Source of the DNA: JAKFEE01 sp036675815
Lineage (GTDB): Bacteria; Pseudomonadota; Alphaproteobacteria; Rhodospirillales; Magnetospirillaceae
Direction: 5' to 3'
Assembly: GCA_036675815.1 (NCBI GenBank)
Contig: JAKFEE010000004.1
Span: forward strand, 4,257-68,256
Length of the DNA: 64,000 bases
A program made the translations under genes and the position numbers. Numbering within the stretch: position 1 is the first letter of the stretch; the number at the start of each line of letters is the position of its first letter. This document shows positions 37,640-46,648 of this stretch, in pieces. The notes beneath the pieces are model-generated. The model was not told the DNA's origin, did no database searches, and worked only from the letters and a program-made list of their open reading frames with translations.

Positions 37640-38824
37640 ATGGCCCAGCGCCTCAACCGCCCGATCTATCTCGATTACCAGGCGACGACGCCGTGCGATC
37701 CGCGCGTGGTGCAGGCCATGCTGCCGCATTTCACCGAAAAGTTCGGCAATCCGCATTCCCGCAGCCATGTCTACGGCTGGGAGGCGGAGGAGGCGGTGGA
37801 GCAGGCGCGCGAGCAGATCGCCGCCATTCTGGGCGCCGATGCCAAGGAGATCGTCTTCACCTCGGGCGCCACCGAGGCCAACAATCTGGCGATCAAGGGG
37901 CTCGCCTCTTTCTATCGCCGGAAGAAGAGCCACATCGTCACCTGCGTCACCGAGCACAAATGCGTGCTCGATCCCTGCCGCTACCTGGAAGGGCAGGGCT
38001 TCACCATCACCTATCTGCCGGTGCAGCCCAGCGGGCTCGTCGATCTCGACCAACTGCGCCAGGCGGTGACCGAGGAGACGCTGCTGGTGTCGATCATGGC
38101 GGTGAACAACGAGATCGGCGTCATCCAGCCGCTGGCCGACATCGGCCGCCTCTGCCGGGAGAAGGGCGCCTTCTTCCACACCGATGCGGCGCAGGCCGTG
38201 GGCAAGATCCCGCTCGACGTCGAGGCCATGAACATCGACCTGTTGTCGGTTTCCGGCCACAAGGCCTACGGCCCCAAGGGCATCGGCGCACTGTATGTGC
38301 GCCGACGGCCGCGGGTGCGGCTCGAGGCTTTGATCCATGGCGGCGGCCAGGAGCGCGGAATGCGTTCGGGCACCCTGCCGACGCCGCTGTGCGTGGGCTT
38401 GGGCGAGGCCTGCCGCATCGCAAACAGCGAGATGGCGGCGGAAGCCCAGCGCCTGCGCCGGTTGCGCGACGACCTGCTGGCCGGACTGCGCCAGCGGATC
38501 GGCGACGTGTTCGTCAATGGCGATCTCGACGCCCGTATTCCCGGCAACCTCAATCTCGGCTTCGCCTCGGTGAAGGCGGAACCCCTGATGATGGCGGCGC
38601 GCGACGTGGCGGTTTCCTCGGGCTCGGCTTGCACCTCGGAGTCCGTGGAACCATCTTACGTGTTACGGGCGCTGGGCCTGGCCGATGAGATGGCGCAATC
38701 GTCGTTGCGTTTTGGTCTCGGCCGCTTCACCAGCGCCGACGAAGTCGAGCAGGCGGTCGAACTCCTCGCCGCCGCAGTGACGAAGGTGCGCCAAGCCGCA
38801 CTGCGGCAGAGCGTGGAACAGTGA
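37640..38824 (+). CDS. iscS: Cysteine desulfurase IscS
   Basis: The main Fe-S sulfur donor, 394 residues. IYLDYQATTPCDPRVVQAML, FGNPHSRSHVYGWEAE, the PLP Lys in VSGHKAYGPKGIGALYV, and the flexible Cys loop SSGSACTSESVEPSYVL are classic IscS. The start at 37640 follows GAGGATAGCC; the frame is open a little upstream within the first desulfurase gene. Ten bases separate the two. Surprisingly, iscU does not follow. Confidence 0.95.
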   Translation: MAQRLNRPIYLDYQATTPCDPRVVQAMLPHFTEKFGNPHSRSHVYGWEAEEAVEQAREQIAAILGADAKEIVFTSGATEANNLAIKGLASFYRRKKSHIVTCVTEHKCVLDPCRYLEGQGFTITYLPVQPSGLVDLDQLRQAVTEETLLVSIMAVNNEIGVIQPLADIGRLCREKGAFFHTDAAQAVGKIPLDVEAMNIDLLSVSGHKAYGPKGIGALYVRRRPRVRLEALIHGGGQERGMRSGTLPTPLCVGLGEACRIANSEMAAEAQRLRRLRDDLLAGLRQRIGDVFVNGDLDARIPGNLNLGFASVKAEPLMMAARDVAVSSGSACTSESVEPSYVLRALGLADEMAQSSLRFGLGRFTSADEVEQAVELLAAAVTKVRQAALRQSVEQ

Positions 38825-38860
38825 CGTGCCGAACTGGTTGTTTGAGTATGCGAGACGAGG

Positions 38861-39208
38861 ATGAACATGGCTGAGCGCAGGGCTCCGATCACGCTGACCG
38901 ATTCCGCCGCCGAGCATGTCAGGGCGCTCTTGGCCAAGCGCGGCACGCCCGCCGGTGCCGTGCGCATCGGCATCAAGGCCAAGGGCTGCTCGGGCATGGC
39001 CTACACGCTCGAGTTCGCCGACGCCCCCAATCCGCTGGACGAGGTGGTCGAGGACAAGGGGGTGACGGTGCTCATCGACCCCAAGGCGGCCATCTTCGTG
39101 CTGGGCACCGAAATGGATTGGGCCGACGACAAGATGTCGACAGGCTTCGTCTTCCGGAACCCCAACGAGAAGGGCCGCTGCGGCTGCGGCGAGTCCTTCC
39201 ACGTCTGA
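38861..39208 (+). CDS. iscA: A-type Fe-S carrier protein
   Basis: Small protein of the HesB/IscA family, 115 residues, delivering Fe-S clusters to target proteins. The three conserved cysteines are Cys43 (KAKGCSGMAY), Cys107 and Cys109 (GRCGCGESF). The N-terminus PITLTDSAAEHVRALLAKRG is typical. ATG 38867 is a possible alternative start. It lies directly after iscS, where iscU would be expected. Confidence 0.93.
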   Translation: MNMAERRAPITLTDSAAEHVRALLAKRGTPAGAVRIGIKAKGCSGMAYTLEFADAPNPLDEVVEDKGVTVLIDPKAAIFVLGTEMDWADDKMSTGFVFRNPNEKGRCGCGESFHV

Positions 39209-39296
39209 CGGCGGGGCAACCGTGGCGCGCGCCGCGGTTGCCGGATATCGGGCGCCGTGATATCGACGGCGGATCCGATTCAGGGAAAGACAGCGC

Positions 39297-39635
39297 ATGC
39301 CCAAGATGACCTTCATCGATCCCGACGGCAATCCGAAGCAGGTGGAGGCGCCGGAAGGGCTGTCGGTGCTGGAGATCGCCCACCGCAACGGCATCGGCCT
39401 GGAGGGTGCCTGCGAGGGCTCGCTGGCCTGCTCCACCTGCCACGTCGTCGTGGCGCCGGAATGGTTCGACAAGCTGTCGGAGGCCTCGGAGGACGAGGAG
39501 GACATGCTGGATCTGGCCTTCGCCCTGACGCAGACCTCGCGCCTCGGCTGCCAGATCATCATGACCAAGGACCTCGACGGCCTCACCGTCACCCTGCCGG
39601 CGGCCACCCGCAACATGATGGCCGAGAAGGACTGA
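39297..39635 (+). CDS. fdx: [2Fe-2S] ferredoxin, Isc type
   Basis: Adrenodoxin-type ferredoxin giving electrons for Fe-S assembly. The 112-residue protein has cluster ligands Cys39, Cys45 and Cys48 (CEGSLACSTCHVVV) and Cys85 (LGCQIIM), with DEEDMLDLAFALTQTSRL between. HscA and HscB, which usually precede it, are absent. It ends the isc-like gene run. Confidence 0.95.
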   Translation: MPKMTFIDPDGNPKQVEAPEGLSVLEIAHRNGIGLEGACEGSLACSTCHVVVAPEWFDKLSEASEDEEDMLDLAFALTQTSRLGCQIIMTKDLDGLTVTLPAATRNMMAEKD

Positions 39636-39659
39636 GCGCCGAGAGCGAACGGAGGCACG

Positions 39660-40334
39660 ATGGGCAGCGAGACGAGCTTGTTCGGCCGCTTGCGCGGCGC
39701 CTGTCGTGACGAGTGGCAGGCCTATGTCGGCCATGCCTTCGTCCGCAAGCTGGGCGACGGCTCGTTGCCCGAGGAGTGCTTCCGCCATTATCTCGGCCAG
39801 GACTACCTGTTCCTGATCCATTTCGCCCGCGCCTACGGGCTGGCCGTGTACAAATCGGACACCCTCGACGACATGCGTCAGGCGGCGGCGGGCATGGCGG
39901 CGATCCTCGACGAGATGGGCGTGCATGTGAGGTACTGCCACGAGTGGGGCATCCCGCAGGAGGAGATGCTGACCCTGCCCGAAGCCGCCGCCACCGTCGC
40001 CTATACCCGCTTCGTGCTCGACAAGGGCGTGGCCGGCGACCTGCTCGACCTGCACGTCGCCCTCAGCCCGTGCATCGTCGGCTATGCCGAGATCGCCAAC
40101 CTGCTGCGGGTCGACCCAGCCACCCGTCTCGACGGCAATCCCTATCGCGGCTGGATCGAGCTCTATGCCGGCGACGACTATCAGGCCGTCGCCCGCCGGC
40201 AGGTGGCGCAGCTCGACGACCTGATCGGCCGCCGCGGCGGCCCCGGGCGCATGGAGTCGCTGATCCAGGTGTTCCGCACCGCCACCAAGCTGGAGACGGC
40301 GTTCTGGGACATGGGGCTGACGCTGGCGCGGTGA
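39660..40334 (+). CDS. tenA: TenA family aminopyrimidine aminohydrolase / thiaminase II
   Basis: Salvage enzyme that hydrolyses aminopyrimidine breakdown products of thiamine. The helical 224-residue protein shows YLGQDYLFLIHFARAYGLAV (Asp48 region), the catalytic Cys138 in ALSPCIVGYAEI and a late Glu212 in TKLETAFWDMGL. It follows fdx by 24 bases with GGAGGCACG before its start. No other thiamine gene lies nearby. Confidence 0.92.
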   Translation: MGSETSLFGRLRGACRDEWQAYVGHAFVRKLGDGSLPEECFRHYLGQDYLFLIHFARAYGLAVYKSDTLDDMRQAAAGMAAILDEMGVHVRYCHEWGIPQEEMLTLPEAAATVAYTRFVLDKGVAGDLLDLHVALSPCIVGYAEIANLLRVDPATRLDGNPYRGWIELYAGDDYQAVARRQVAQLDDLIGRRGGPGRMESLIQVFRTATKLETAFWDMGLTLAR

Positions 40335-40386
40335 GGCGGCTCGATCGCCACATGAGGACAGCCGTCACCCTGGCTACGGGCGAAGG

Positions 40387-40508
40387 AATGCCGTTATCCG
40401 CCCTTAGTCGTCACCCCCGCGGGAGCGGGGGTCCATTCCTGAGGGCGCGCGCCCCGCTTAAGCACTTCCGACGGCGGAATGAATTCCCAGCTTTCGCGGG
40501 AATGACGG
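40387..40508. repeat. Palindromic repeat (family A, copy 2)
   Basis: GTCACCCCCGCGGGAGCGGG and CCCAGCTTTCGCGGGAATGACGG bound the element. About 22 bases to the left (TGCCGTTATCCGCCC) are also shared with the copy at 51.37 kb. It fills most of the tenA-mnmA gap and ends 16 bases before mnmA. Confidence 0.85.
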
Positions 40509-40523
40509 ACAAGGGCAGGATAG

Positions 40524-41636
40524 ATGTTCGATATCGATCTCGAGAAGGGGGCCCGCGTCGTCGTCGCCATGTCGGGCGGCGTCGATTCGTCGGTGACGGC
40601 GGCGGTGCTCAAGGCGCAGGGGTATGAGGTGGTCGGCGTGACCATGCAGCTCTACGACCATGGCCAGGCGGTGAAGCGGGCCGCCTCGTGCTGTGCCGGC
40701 CGTGACATCTACGACGCCCGCCGCGTCGCCGACGCCATCGGCATCCCGCACTACGTGCTGGATTACGAGGGGCGCTTCCAGGCCGACGTCATCGACCGCT
40801 TCGCCGACGCTTACGTGCAGGGGCTGACGCCGATCCCGTGCGTGCTGTGCAACCAGACGGTCAAGTTCCGCGACCTCTTGGGCGCCGCCCGCGATCTCGG
40901 CGCCGCGGCCCTGGCCACCGGCCACTATGTGCGGCGCGTGGCGGGCGGCGAGGGGGCCGAGATGCACCGCGGCGTGGATCCCGCCCGCGACCAGAGCTAT
41001 TTCCTGTTCGCCACCACCCGCGATCAGCTCGATTTCCTGCGCTTTCCGCTGGGCGGCATGACCAGCAAGGACGAGACGCGCGCCGAGGCGGCGCGCCTTG
41101 GCCTGCCGGTCGCCTCCAAGCCCGACAGCCAGGACATCTGCTTCGTGCCCGACGGCGACTATGCCGGCGTCGTCGCCAGGCTGCGGCCCGGCGCCGCCCG
41201 GCCCGGCGACATCGTCGATCTCGACGGCCGCGTCCTCGGCCGCCATCGCGGCGTCATCCACTACACGGTGGGCCAGCGCAAGGGCTTGGGAATCGGTGGC
41301 GGCCCGCCGCTCTACGTGGTGCGCCTGGATGCCGCCGCCGCCCGCGTCGTCGTCGGCCCGCGCGCGGCGCTGGGGCGCACGGAGCTGCCGCTCGCCCGGG
41401 TCAACTGGCTGGGGCCGGCGCAGGCGGCGGACGACGGCGGCCGGGCGGCCGAGGGCTTGCGGGTGGCGGTCAAGGTGCGCTCGACCCGGCCGCCGGCGGC
41501 GGCGACGCTGCGCCTGGGCGCCGACGCGACCGCCACCGTCGAGCTTGACGAGCCCGAACCCGGCGTCGCCCCCGGCCAGGCCTGCGTGTTCTACGCCGGC
41601 GACCGCTGTCTGGGCGGCGGCTGGATCGCCGCCTGA
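40524..41636 (+). CDS. mnmA: tRNA 2-thiouridine synthase MnmA
   Basis: Adds sulfur to U34 of tRNA-Lys, -Glu and -Gln using sulfur from IscS. The P-loop is VVVAMSGGVDSSVTAAVL; catalytic cysteines lie in PCVLCNQTVKF and SQDICFVPDGDY. YTVGQRKGLGIGGGPPLYVV and the C-terminal beta domain complete the 370 residues. Its place after the isc genes fits its use of desulfurase sulfur. A palindromic repeat abuts its start. Confidence 0.96.
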   Translation: MFDIDLEKGARVVVAMSGGVDSSVTAAVLKAQGYEVVGVTMQLYDHGQAVKRAASCCAGRDIYDARRVADAIGIPHYVLDYEGRFQADVIDRFADAYVQGLTPIPCVLCNQTVKFRDLLGAARDLGAAALATGHYVRRVAGGEGAEMHRGVDPARDQSYFLFATTRDQLDFLRFPLGGMTSKDETRAEAARLGLPVASKPDSQDICFVPDGDYAGVVARLRPGAARPGDIVDLDGRVLGRHRGVIHYTVGQRKGLGIGGGPPLYVVRLDAAAARVVVGPRAALGRTELPLARVNWLGPAQAADDGGRAAEGLRVAVKVRSTRPPAAATLRLGADATATVELDEPEPGVAPGQACVFYAGDRCLGGGWIAA

Positions 41637-41747
41637 CCCTGGCGGGCGGACCCGGCGCGCCGGGCGGGGCGCCGGCGGGGCGCTGGGCGGGGCGCGGTGG
41701 CTATTGACAGCCCCGGCCGCAGCCTTTATATCGCCATCTCTCGCTGC

Positions 41748-41824
41748 GGCGGAGTAGCTCAGCTGGTTAGAGCAGCGGAATCATAATCCGCGTGTCGGGG
41801 GTTCAAGTCCCTCCTCCGCTACCA
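41748..41824 (+). tRNA. tRNA-Met (CAT)
   Basis: Complete cloverleaf: acceptor GGCGGAG/CTCCGCT, D arm GCTCAGCTGGTTAGAGC, anticodon stem GCGGA/TCCGC with loop ATCATAA (anticodon CAT), T arm with TTCAAGT, encoded CCA. The overall sequence matches elongator tRNA-Met of alphaproteobacteria rather than initiator; a lysidine-type tRNA-Ile cannot be fully excluded. Confidence 0.92.
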
Positions 41825-41828
41825 ACAA

Positions 41829-41863
41829 AAAGGCCCGCTCGGTCAAGGACTTAGCGGGCCTTT
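41829..41863 (+). terminator. Terminator after tRNA-Met
   Basis: AAAGGCCCGCT and AGCGGGCCTTT form a stem around a 13-base loop, just past the tRNA. It probably ends the tRNA transcript, and the arms also suit termination on the other strand. Confidence 0.85.
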
Positions 41864-42610
41864 CACTTTGCATTCCATGTGCTTGCAGCTTCCGCGAAAA
41901 GGCTAAGTTTTCCACGGTTTCCAGCTGTTTCGCCCTTTCCGTTGCAGATAGGTTGCACAGGAGCGGACACAATATTCTCGTCGTATTCACCCAGCGGGCG
42001 CGATCTGCTTCGGCTCATCGCCAGCTGGGCGATGGACGTTGGGGTCGCCCCTTTTGACCTTCCACATAATTCTGGAACATCCGACCTTCTATGTAGCCCT
42101 CTGGATTCCGTATCGGGCGCTTTCGCTAGACGACGGGAACGCGAAGTTCCGGACGCTGCTCAACAAACTTGCAGCTTATCGGTCGCGTCGATGAGGGTGA
42201 AGCTACCCAAATTCACAATAATTAGGGATTTGGCCACCGACAGGGCCAAACGTTCTTCACGCAGGTGGCGCCGCAACAATCTCGCGGCGATGACCATCAG
42301 TGATATGGCGCTCAATGGCGTTTCGTATAATCGGTTAGACTGGGGAGTGGCATCGAACCAAAATCTGACGAACCGCTAAGTATGGCTGCTCCCGGTAAGT
42401 CAGGTGGTCGCCTTCCGGAGTCAATGCCGCCTGTCTCGGACTACCCTTCAATACTAGGGGGCGGATCGCAGGTGCGGTCGTGGCAGCTGCGTAAGCTGTC
42501 CCTACTGAACGTTGCATCGCTGGACGGTTGTTGTTCGATGCTGTAATCTTCCAGATATCCTCCTCTCAATAAAGTGGCGTGCGAATCTGCCAATCTGAAA
42601 GCTCGGCCTC
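41864..42610. other. Non-coding or decayed left flank of the island
   Basis: About 750 bases with no recognisable gene. Base composition falls from the high-GC backbone to roughly half AT. Short open frames exist on both strands but show no family traits. It may hold remains of an integrated element next to tRNA-Met and the promoter for the ATPase gene. Confidence 0.5.
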
Positions 42611-43882
42611 ATGACAAATGTAATCGAACGCGTGTCCATTACCGGATTTTGGGGCGACAAAACCGTCGAAATGAAATTCCACAAATTAAGGAATTTTATC
42701 ATAGGAGTGAACGGATCCGGAAAAACGACATTTATTGATCTGCTCAGTGCTTCTCTTCGGATGGATTTCGAGACTCTTACAAAACACGAATTTGATGAGA
42801 TAACTATAGTCCTCAAGACAATTGGTAAGAATCAGAAGCCCGTAATCAGACTTACAAAACGCTTTATCAATGAATATCTCGCTCAGATTACATATTTTCT
42901 AAAGCCAAGTACGTCCGGAAAGATCACAAAGTATGACTTTGATGATTTTGCTGACATACGAATGGCTAAACGTCGCCGGATCACTCCCCGAAACGAGGCG
43001 CAGCACCTCGGCCTACAGCAACAGCTGTCAGAGCTGATCAACCTATCGTGGCTCCCGATCTGGCGTACACATCATACGGCGCTTCGAGAGGTTGCCGACG
43101 ATCGGCTTATTCCCTCGATTGATGCTAAGCTATGGCAGATCACTAAAGATTTTGCTACGTACTTCTCCTCTCTCCAGACGCAAGCGCAGAGAGAAACCGA
43201 CGTATTCCAAGAAAAAATATTTCTTTCACTTATAAACATTCCAGATCGTAGACACATGAGTAATCTATCTGTGCGCCATGATGCGGGCTCAGATCAATCG
43301 GAGCTTGAGGAGGTGTTTAATGAATTCAATATGGATAGGGTAAGGGCTAGAAAATCTATTTTAAATCATTTTGAGCGATTTCGCGCTGCCTCAGAACGTT
43401 TTCGTACGAATGGGTCGATTAGTGCAGAAGATTTGGTGGTTCTTTATGACAACCAAAGAATTAGTCGAATATTATTTGACTGGCGACGCCTTGAGGCCTC
43501 AAAGAAGCGTATATTTTCCGAAAGAGACACATTTATTAGAATAATAAATCGTCTGTTTTCTAGGAAGAAGGCGATAATTACAGATCGAAACGAAATCCAA
43601 ATCGTGACCCAGTCGGGGAAAAGGTTTTCTCCTGCAGTATTGTCTTCTGGTGAGAAGCAAGTATTTATTATGCTTGGAGAGGTGCTTCTCTATGAGAAGC
43701 GGCCATTTGTCTTCATTGCTGACGAGCCGGAGCTCTCTCTCCATGTTGGATGGCAGTCTGAGCTGGTAAAAAGTATTCATGGGTTAAATGGCAATGTTCA
43801 AATAATATTTGCAACTCACTCTCCTGACATTGTTGGCGATCATTCAGGCGATATCATTCAGATTGAGGAGCGCATACGGTGA
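42611..43882 (+). CDS. ABC-type AAA ATPase, PARIS AriA-like
   Basis: A 423-residue ATPase of the SMC/ABC-like AAA group. Walker A is GVNGSGKTT (residues 32-40), the ABC signature is LSSGEKQ (344-350), Walker B is FVFIADEPELSLHV (366-379), followed by an IIFATHSPDIV switch. A long helical insertion fills residues 60-330. Paired with a downstream DUF4435-like gene by an ATGA overlap, it matches the AriA-AriB pair of the PARIS defence system, in which AriA holds and releases the AriB effector when phage anti-restriction proteins appear. The coding region is about 40% GC by eye, far below the backbone. The PARIS call is by domain pairing. Confidence 0.78.
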   Translation: MTNVIERVSITGFWGDKTVEMKFHKLRNFIIGVNGSGKTTFIDLLSASLRMDFETLTKHEFDEITIVLKTIGKNQKPVIRLTKRFINEYLAQITYFLKPSTSGKITKYDFDDFADIRMAKRRRITPRNEAQHLGLQQQLSELINLSWLPIWRTHHTALREVADDRLIPSIDAKLWQITKDFATYFSSLQTQAQRETDVFQEKIFLSLINIPDRRHMSNLSVRHDAGSDQSELEEVFNEFNMDRVRARKSILNHFERFRAASERFRTNGSISAEDLVVLYDNQRISRILFDWRRLEASKKRIFSERDTFIRIINRLFSRKKAIITDRNEIQIVTQSGKRFSPAVLSSGEKQVFIMLGEVLLYEKRPFVFIADEPELSLHVGWQSELVKSIHGLNGNVQIIFATHSPDIVGDHSGDIIQIEERIR

Positions 43883-44703
43883 GATTTCGGCGAAGTGACG
43901 CTGGTGTCACTAACTATAGTCATTTTCTAAAAGTCGATTACGTCGCGTATGTTGAGGGTAAGACCGATATTGGGTATTGGCAGACTATGTTCTCTGTTTT
44001 TCGACCGAATATGAAGATTAGATTCGAAAAGAGAGATGGTATTGATAATATGTCAAGTATTGTTGATAGTATTATTCATGGACGTATAGGAAACGTTTTT
44101 GTTTGTAGAGATGCCGATTATAGGCCTTTGCTAGGCACCGACCAGATTCACGACCGCCTATTGAGGACCCACGGCTATAGCTTCGAAAATGACTTCTTCA
44201 CAGAGGAGGCAGCGGCAGCGGTCGCTTGTCTGATTGCCCCAAGGCCCATGGAGGAGAGATTCCTAAAGCGTGCATTCAGGCGATATTTCACCAAACTGTC
44301 CAAAATCGGCGAAGTCCTCCTACGGCTCGATGTGTCCTTCGTCGCTATGGGCGACGGCATGATTTCTCGAAAGAACCCGAAAGATCTTATGACTGGAGAT
44401 CAAAAGAACGGCTTCGCCTTCTCGACGCTAGATGCCAAGCACCGCTATCGGATGAGGCGTCAAGCTGGGCCACGGGGAGAGATTGATTTCGGCCCGCACG
44501 GAAATATTTTCCCCCGCTATTACTGCGGACATTCGGTCTGGTTCGTCTTGCTAGCGTGGTCTCGCTCCGTCGTTGAGCGTCGAGCCGGACGCCCGCAAAA
44601 TGCCAGCAACAGTGTTATCAAGAACCACCTGCTGAGTCATTACGAGATGCTCGTATCGCCAGCAACGCGAAATTTTATGGCAAATCAGCTGGGGCGCTTG
44701 TAG
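43879..44703 (+). CDS. DUF4435/TOPRIM-like effector, PARIS AriB-like
   Basis: A 274-residue protein. The TOPRIM-like motifs are YVEGKTDIGYW with Glu26 and VFVCRDADYRPLL with Asp78 and Asp80, the pattern of DUF4435 proteins. In PARIS, AriB is a nuclease that cleaves host tRNA and stops growth. ATGA overlap with the ATPase suggests fixed stoichiometry. The first 85 residues are coded by AT-rich DNA, while the rest is clearly GC-richer, so the gene looks mosaic. A different DUF4435 defence system is possible. Confidence 0.75.
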   Translation: MRFRRSDAGVTNYSHFLKVDYVAYVEGKTDIGYWQTMFSVFRPNMKIRFEKRDGIDNMSSIVDSIIHGRIGNVFVCRDADYRPLLGTDQIHDRLLRTHGYSFENDFFTEEAAAAVACLIAPRPMEERFLKRAFRRYFTKLSKIGEVLLRLDVSFVAMGDGMISRKNPKDLMTGDQKNGFAFSTLDAKHRYRMRRQAGPRGEIDFGPHGNIFPRYYCGHSVWFVLLAWSRSVVERRAGRPQNASNSVIKNHLLSHYEMLVSPATRNFMANQLGRL

Positions 44704-44845
44704 AAATCCGTCGTTGCATGGTCTCTGCGGGCAGACGGCGGAATAGGGGGAGGCATTCAAGCCCCATATGCATCGTTTGCTGCCATGCCAGGCCGATCGG
44801 TGCTCCAGCGCGGAGGTTCGCGGGTGCGTGGCCGCCCGTCTGCCA

Positions 44846-45637
44846 TCACACCGGCCCGGGACTGCGTTTCGGCATGTAATGGAGCACCGCCATCTCGGCG
44901 GCGATGACCACGAGATAGGCGATGATGCCGATGGCCGTCAGCAGCATGATGATGACGAAGACCATCGCGGTATTGGCCTGCCCCTCGCCGAAGACCAGGA
45001 GGTAGCCGAGTCCGGTGTTGCCGCCGACCATCTCGCCGACGACGACGCCGATGACGGCCAGCGTCGAGGCGATACGCAGCCCCGAGAACAGCGCCGGCAT
45101 CGAGGCGGGGAACTCGACCTTGCGGAAGACCTGGAAGCGCCCGCCGCTGAACGCCCGGACGAGGTTGATCATGTCGCGGTCGACCGTGCGCATGGCCCCC
45201 AGCACGTTGACCATGACGGGAAAGAACACGATCAGCACCGCCACCAGAATCTTCGGGTAGACGGTATAGCCGAACCACATGACGAACAGCGGCGCGAACG
45301 CCACCTTGGGCGCGATCTGCAGGGCCAGGATGTAGGGCGACAACACCACTTCGGCGGTCGGCGACAGGCCGAGGCCGTAGCCGACGATCATGCCCAGCAG
45401 GGCGCCGAGAGCAAAGCCCACCGCCACTTCGGCCATGGTCACGCCCGAGTGCATCACCAGCGCATCGTGCCGCAGCATGCGGGCCGCCTCGCCGATGACG
45501 TCGGAGAGCGGCGGGATGATGAATGCCGGCACGCCGGCGGCGCCGGGCAGCCACTCCCAGGCGGCGGCGAACACCACCGCGAGGAGAAGGCTGCCCAGCA
45601 CGCCCGGACGCAGCAGCGCGTTCAGGAATCCAGCCAT
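44846..45637 (-). CDS. ABC transporter permease, SsuC/TauC-type
   Basis: Inner-membrane permease of 263 residues with about six hydrophobic helices. The EAA-type loop (LVRAFSGGRFQVFRKVEFPA, then SMPALFSGLRIAST) is typical of the taurine/nitrate/NMT1 group. It is the last gene of the leftward transport operon; its start lies nine bases after the binding-protein stop. With the neighbours it should import a small organic compound, presumably an aromatic or heterocyclic acid. Confidence 0.92.
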   Translation of the reverse strand: MAGFLNALLRPGVLGSLLLAVVFAAAWEWLPGAAGVPAFIIPPLSDVIGEAARMLRHDALVMHSGVTMAEVAVGFALGALLGMIVGYGLGLSPTAEVVLSPYILALQIAPKVAFAPLFVMWFGYTVYPKILVAVLIVFFPVMVNVLGAMRTVDRDMINLVRAFSGGRFQVFRKVEFPASMPALFSGLRIASTLAVIGVVVGEMVGGNTGLGYLLVFGEGQANTAMVFVIIMLLTAIGIIAYLVVIAAEMAVLHYMPKRSPGPV

Positions 45638-45646
45638 GGCCGGCTC

Positions 45647-46636
45647 CTACTGGACGAACTGGTTGGTGTAGAGCTGATCGATCGGCGTCTTGGTGCGGAT
45701 GATGTCCTGGGCCAGGTAGAAGTCCTGGAGCCTGGCCAGCTTGACCGGGTCCATCGCGCCGAGCACCGCCTGTCCCGGATAGACCTTCTCGGCGTAGTAG
45801 CCGAGGATCTTGGCCATCGCCTCCTCCTTGCCGGCATGCTGCGGTACCGCGGCCACATAGTCCTTGGCGGCGGCGCGCGGATCCTTCATCACGTCGGCCA
45901 AGCCCTTGAGCGTGGCGCGGACGAACCCCTGGATGGCCTTCGGTTTCTTGGCGATGGTCTCGTCCGAGGCGATGATCGCCTGCGCCATGCCGGGGAAGTA
46001 CTGGTCGACGGCGAACCAGTTGACCGGAATATTGGCCTCTTCCACGGCGGCGGCCCATTCCGGAACGCCCGCCATCGCCGGGGCATCGCCGCTGATCATC
46101 AGCTTGGAGACGCCGGCCGGGCCGACCGCCTGGGCATCGACGTCGTTCTTGGTCAGGTTGACCGCGCCCAGGGCGCCGAGCAGCGAGTAGTAGGTGGTGT
46201 CCTGATAGGCCATCACCGCCACCGTCTTGCCCTTGAGATCGGCCGGCCCCTTGATGCCGGAATCGGCGCGGACGACGATCTGGGTCAGAGCCCTGCCGCC
46301 GAGCAGGGCCACCGTCTTCACCGGCACACCATTGGGGCGGACGATGACCGGGGTATCGCCGATGCCGCCGCCGAGATCGGCGTTGCCGGCGCCGACCTGC
46401 TTGGCGACGTCGGCGCCGCCCTTGCCGACGACGAACTCGACCTCCAGGCCCTCGGCCTGGTAGTAGCCCTTGGCCCGGGCCAGCATGAACGGCGAGAACG
46501 CCGGCAGGAAGCTGGGGGCAGGGAACAGGTAGGTGAGCTTTTCCGCGGCGGCGGCGCCGCCGGCGGCAAGGGCCGCGACGGACAGCGCCAGGGTGACGGA
46601 GACCTTCCTCAGCAAGCCCGCTCGAAACCTAGCCAT
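45647..46636 (-). CDS. ABC transporter substrate-binding protein, NMT1/THI5-like
   Basis: Periplasmic binding protein of 329 residues. A signal peptide (LALSVAALAAGGAAAAEKL) precedes the mature domain. KGYYQAEGLEVEFVVGKGGA, GNADLGGGIGDTPVIVR and DLKGKTVAVMAYQDTTYYSL are typical of the NMT1/THI5/SsuA group, whose members bind pyrimidines, sulfonates or aromatic acids. It lies between the ATPase and permease genes. The ligand is not known. Confidence 0.93.
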   Translation of the reverse strand: MARFRAGLLRKVSVTLALSVAALAAGGAAAAEKLTYLFPAPSFLPAFSPFMLARAKGYYQAEGLEVEFVVGKGGADVAKQVGAGNADLGGGIGDTPVIVRPNGVPVKTVALLGGRALTQIVVRADSGIKGPADLKGKTVAVMAYQDTTYYSLLGALGAVNLTKNDVDAQAVGPAGVSKLMISGDAPAMAGVPEWAAAVEEANIPVNWFAVDQYFPGMAQAIIASDETIAKKPKAIQGFVRATLKGLADVMKDPRAAAKDYVAAVPQHAGKEEAMAKILGYYAEKVYPGQAVLGAMDPVKLARLQDFYLAQDIIRTKTPIDQLYTNQFVQ

Positions 46637-46648
46637 CGTTAGCCTCCC

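Noticed and set aside
41781..41990. A 69-codon leftward frame containing EEGLEPPTRGL
   Set aside because: This ending is produced by reading tRNA-Met backwards and is a known annotation artefact; no integrase is present.
44720..44775. Possible right-hand attachment site copying the tRNA-Met 3' end
   Set aside because: ATTCAAGCCCC only loosely resembles TTCAAGTCCC of the tRNA; too short and imperfect to call a direct repeat.
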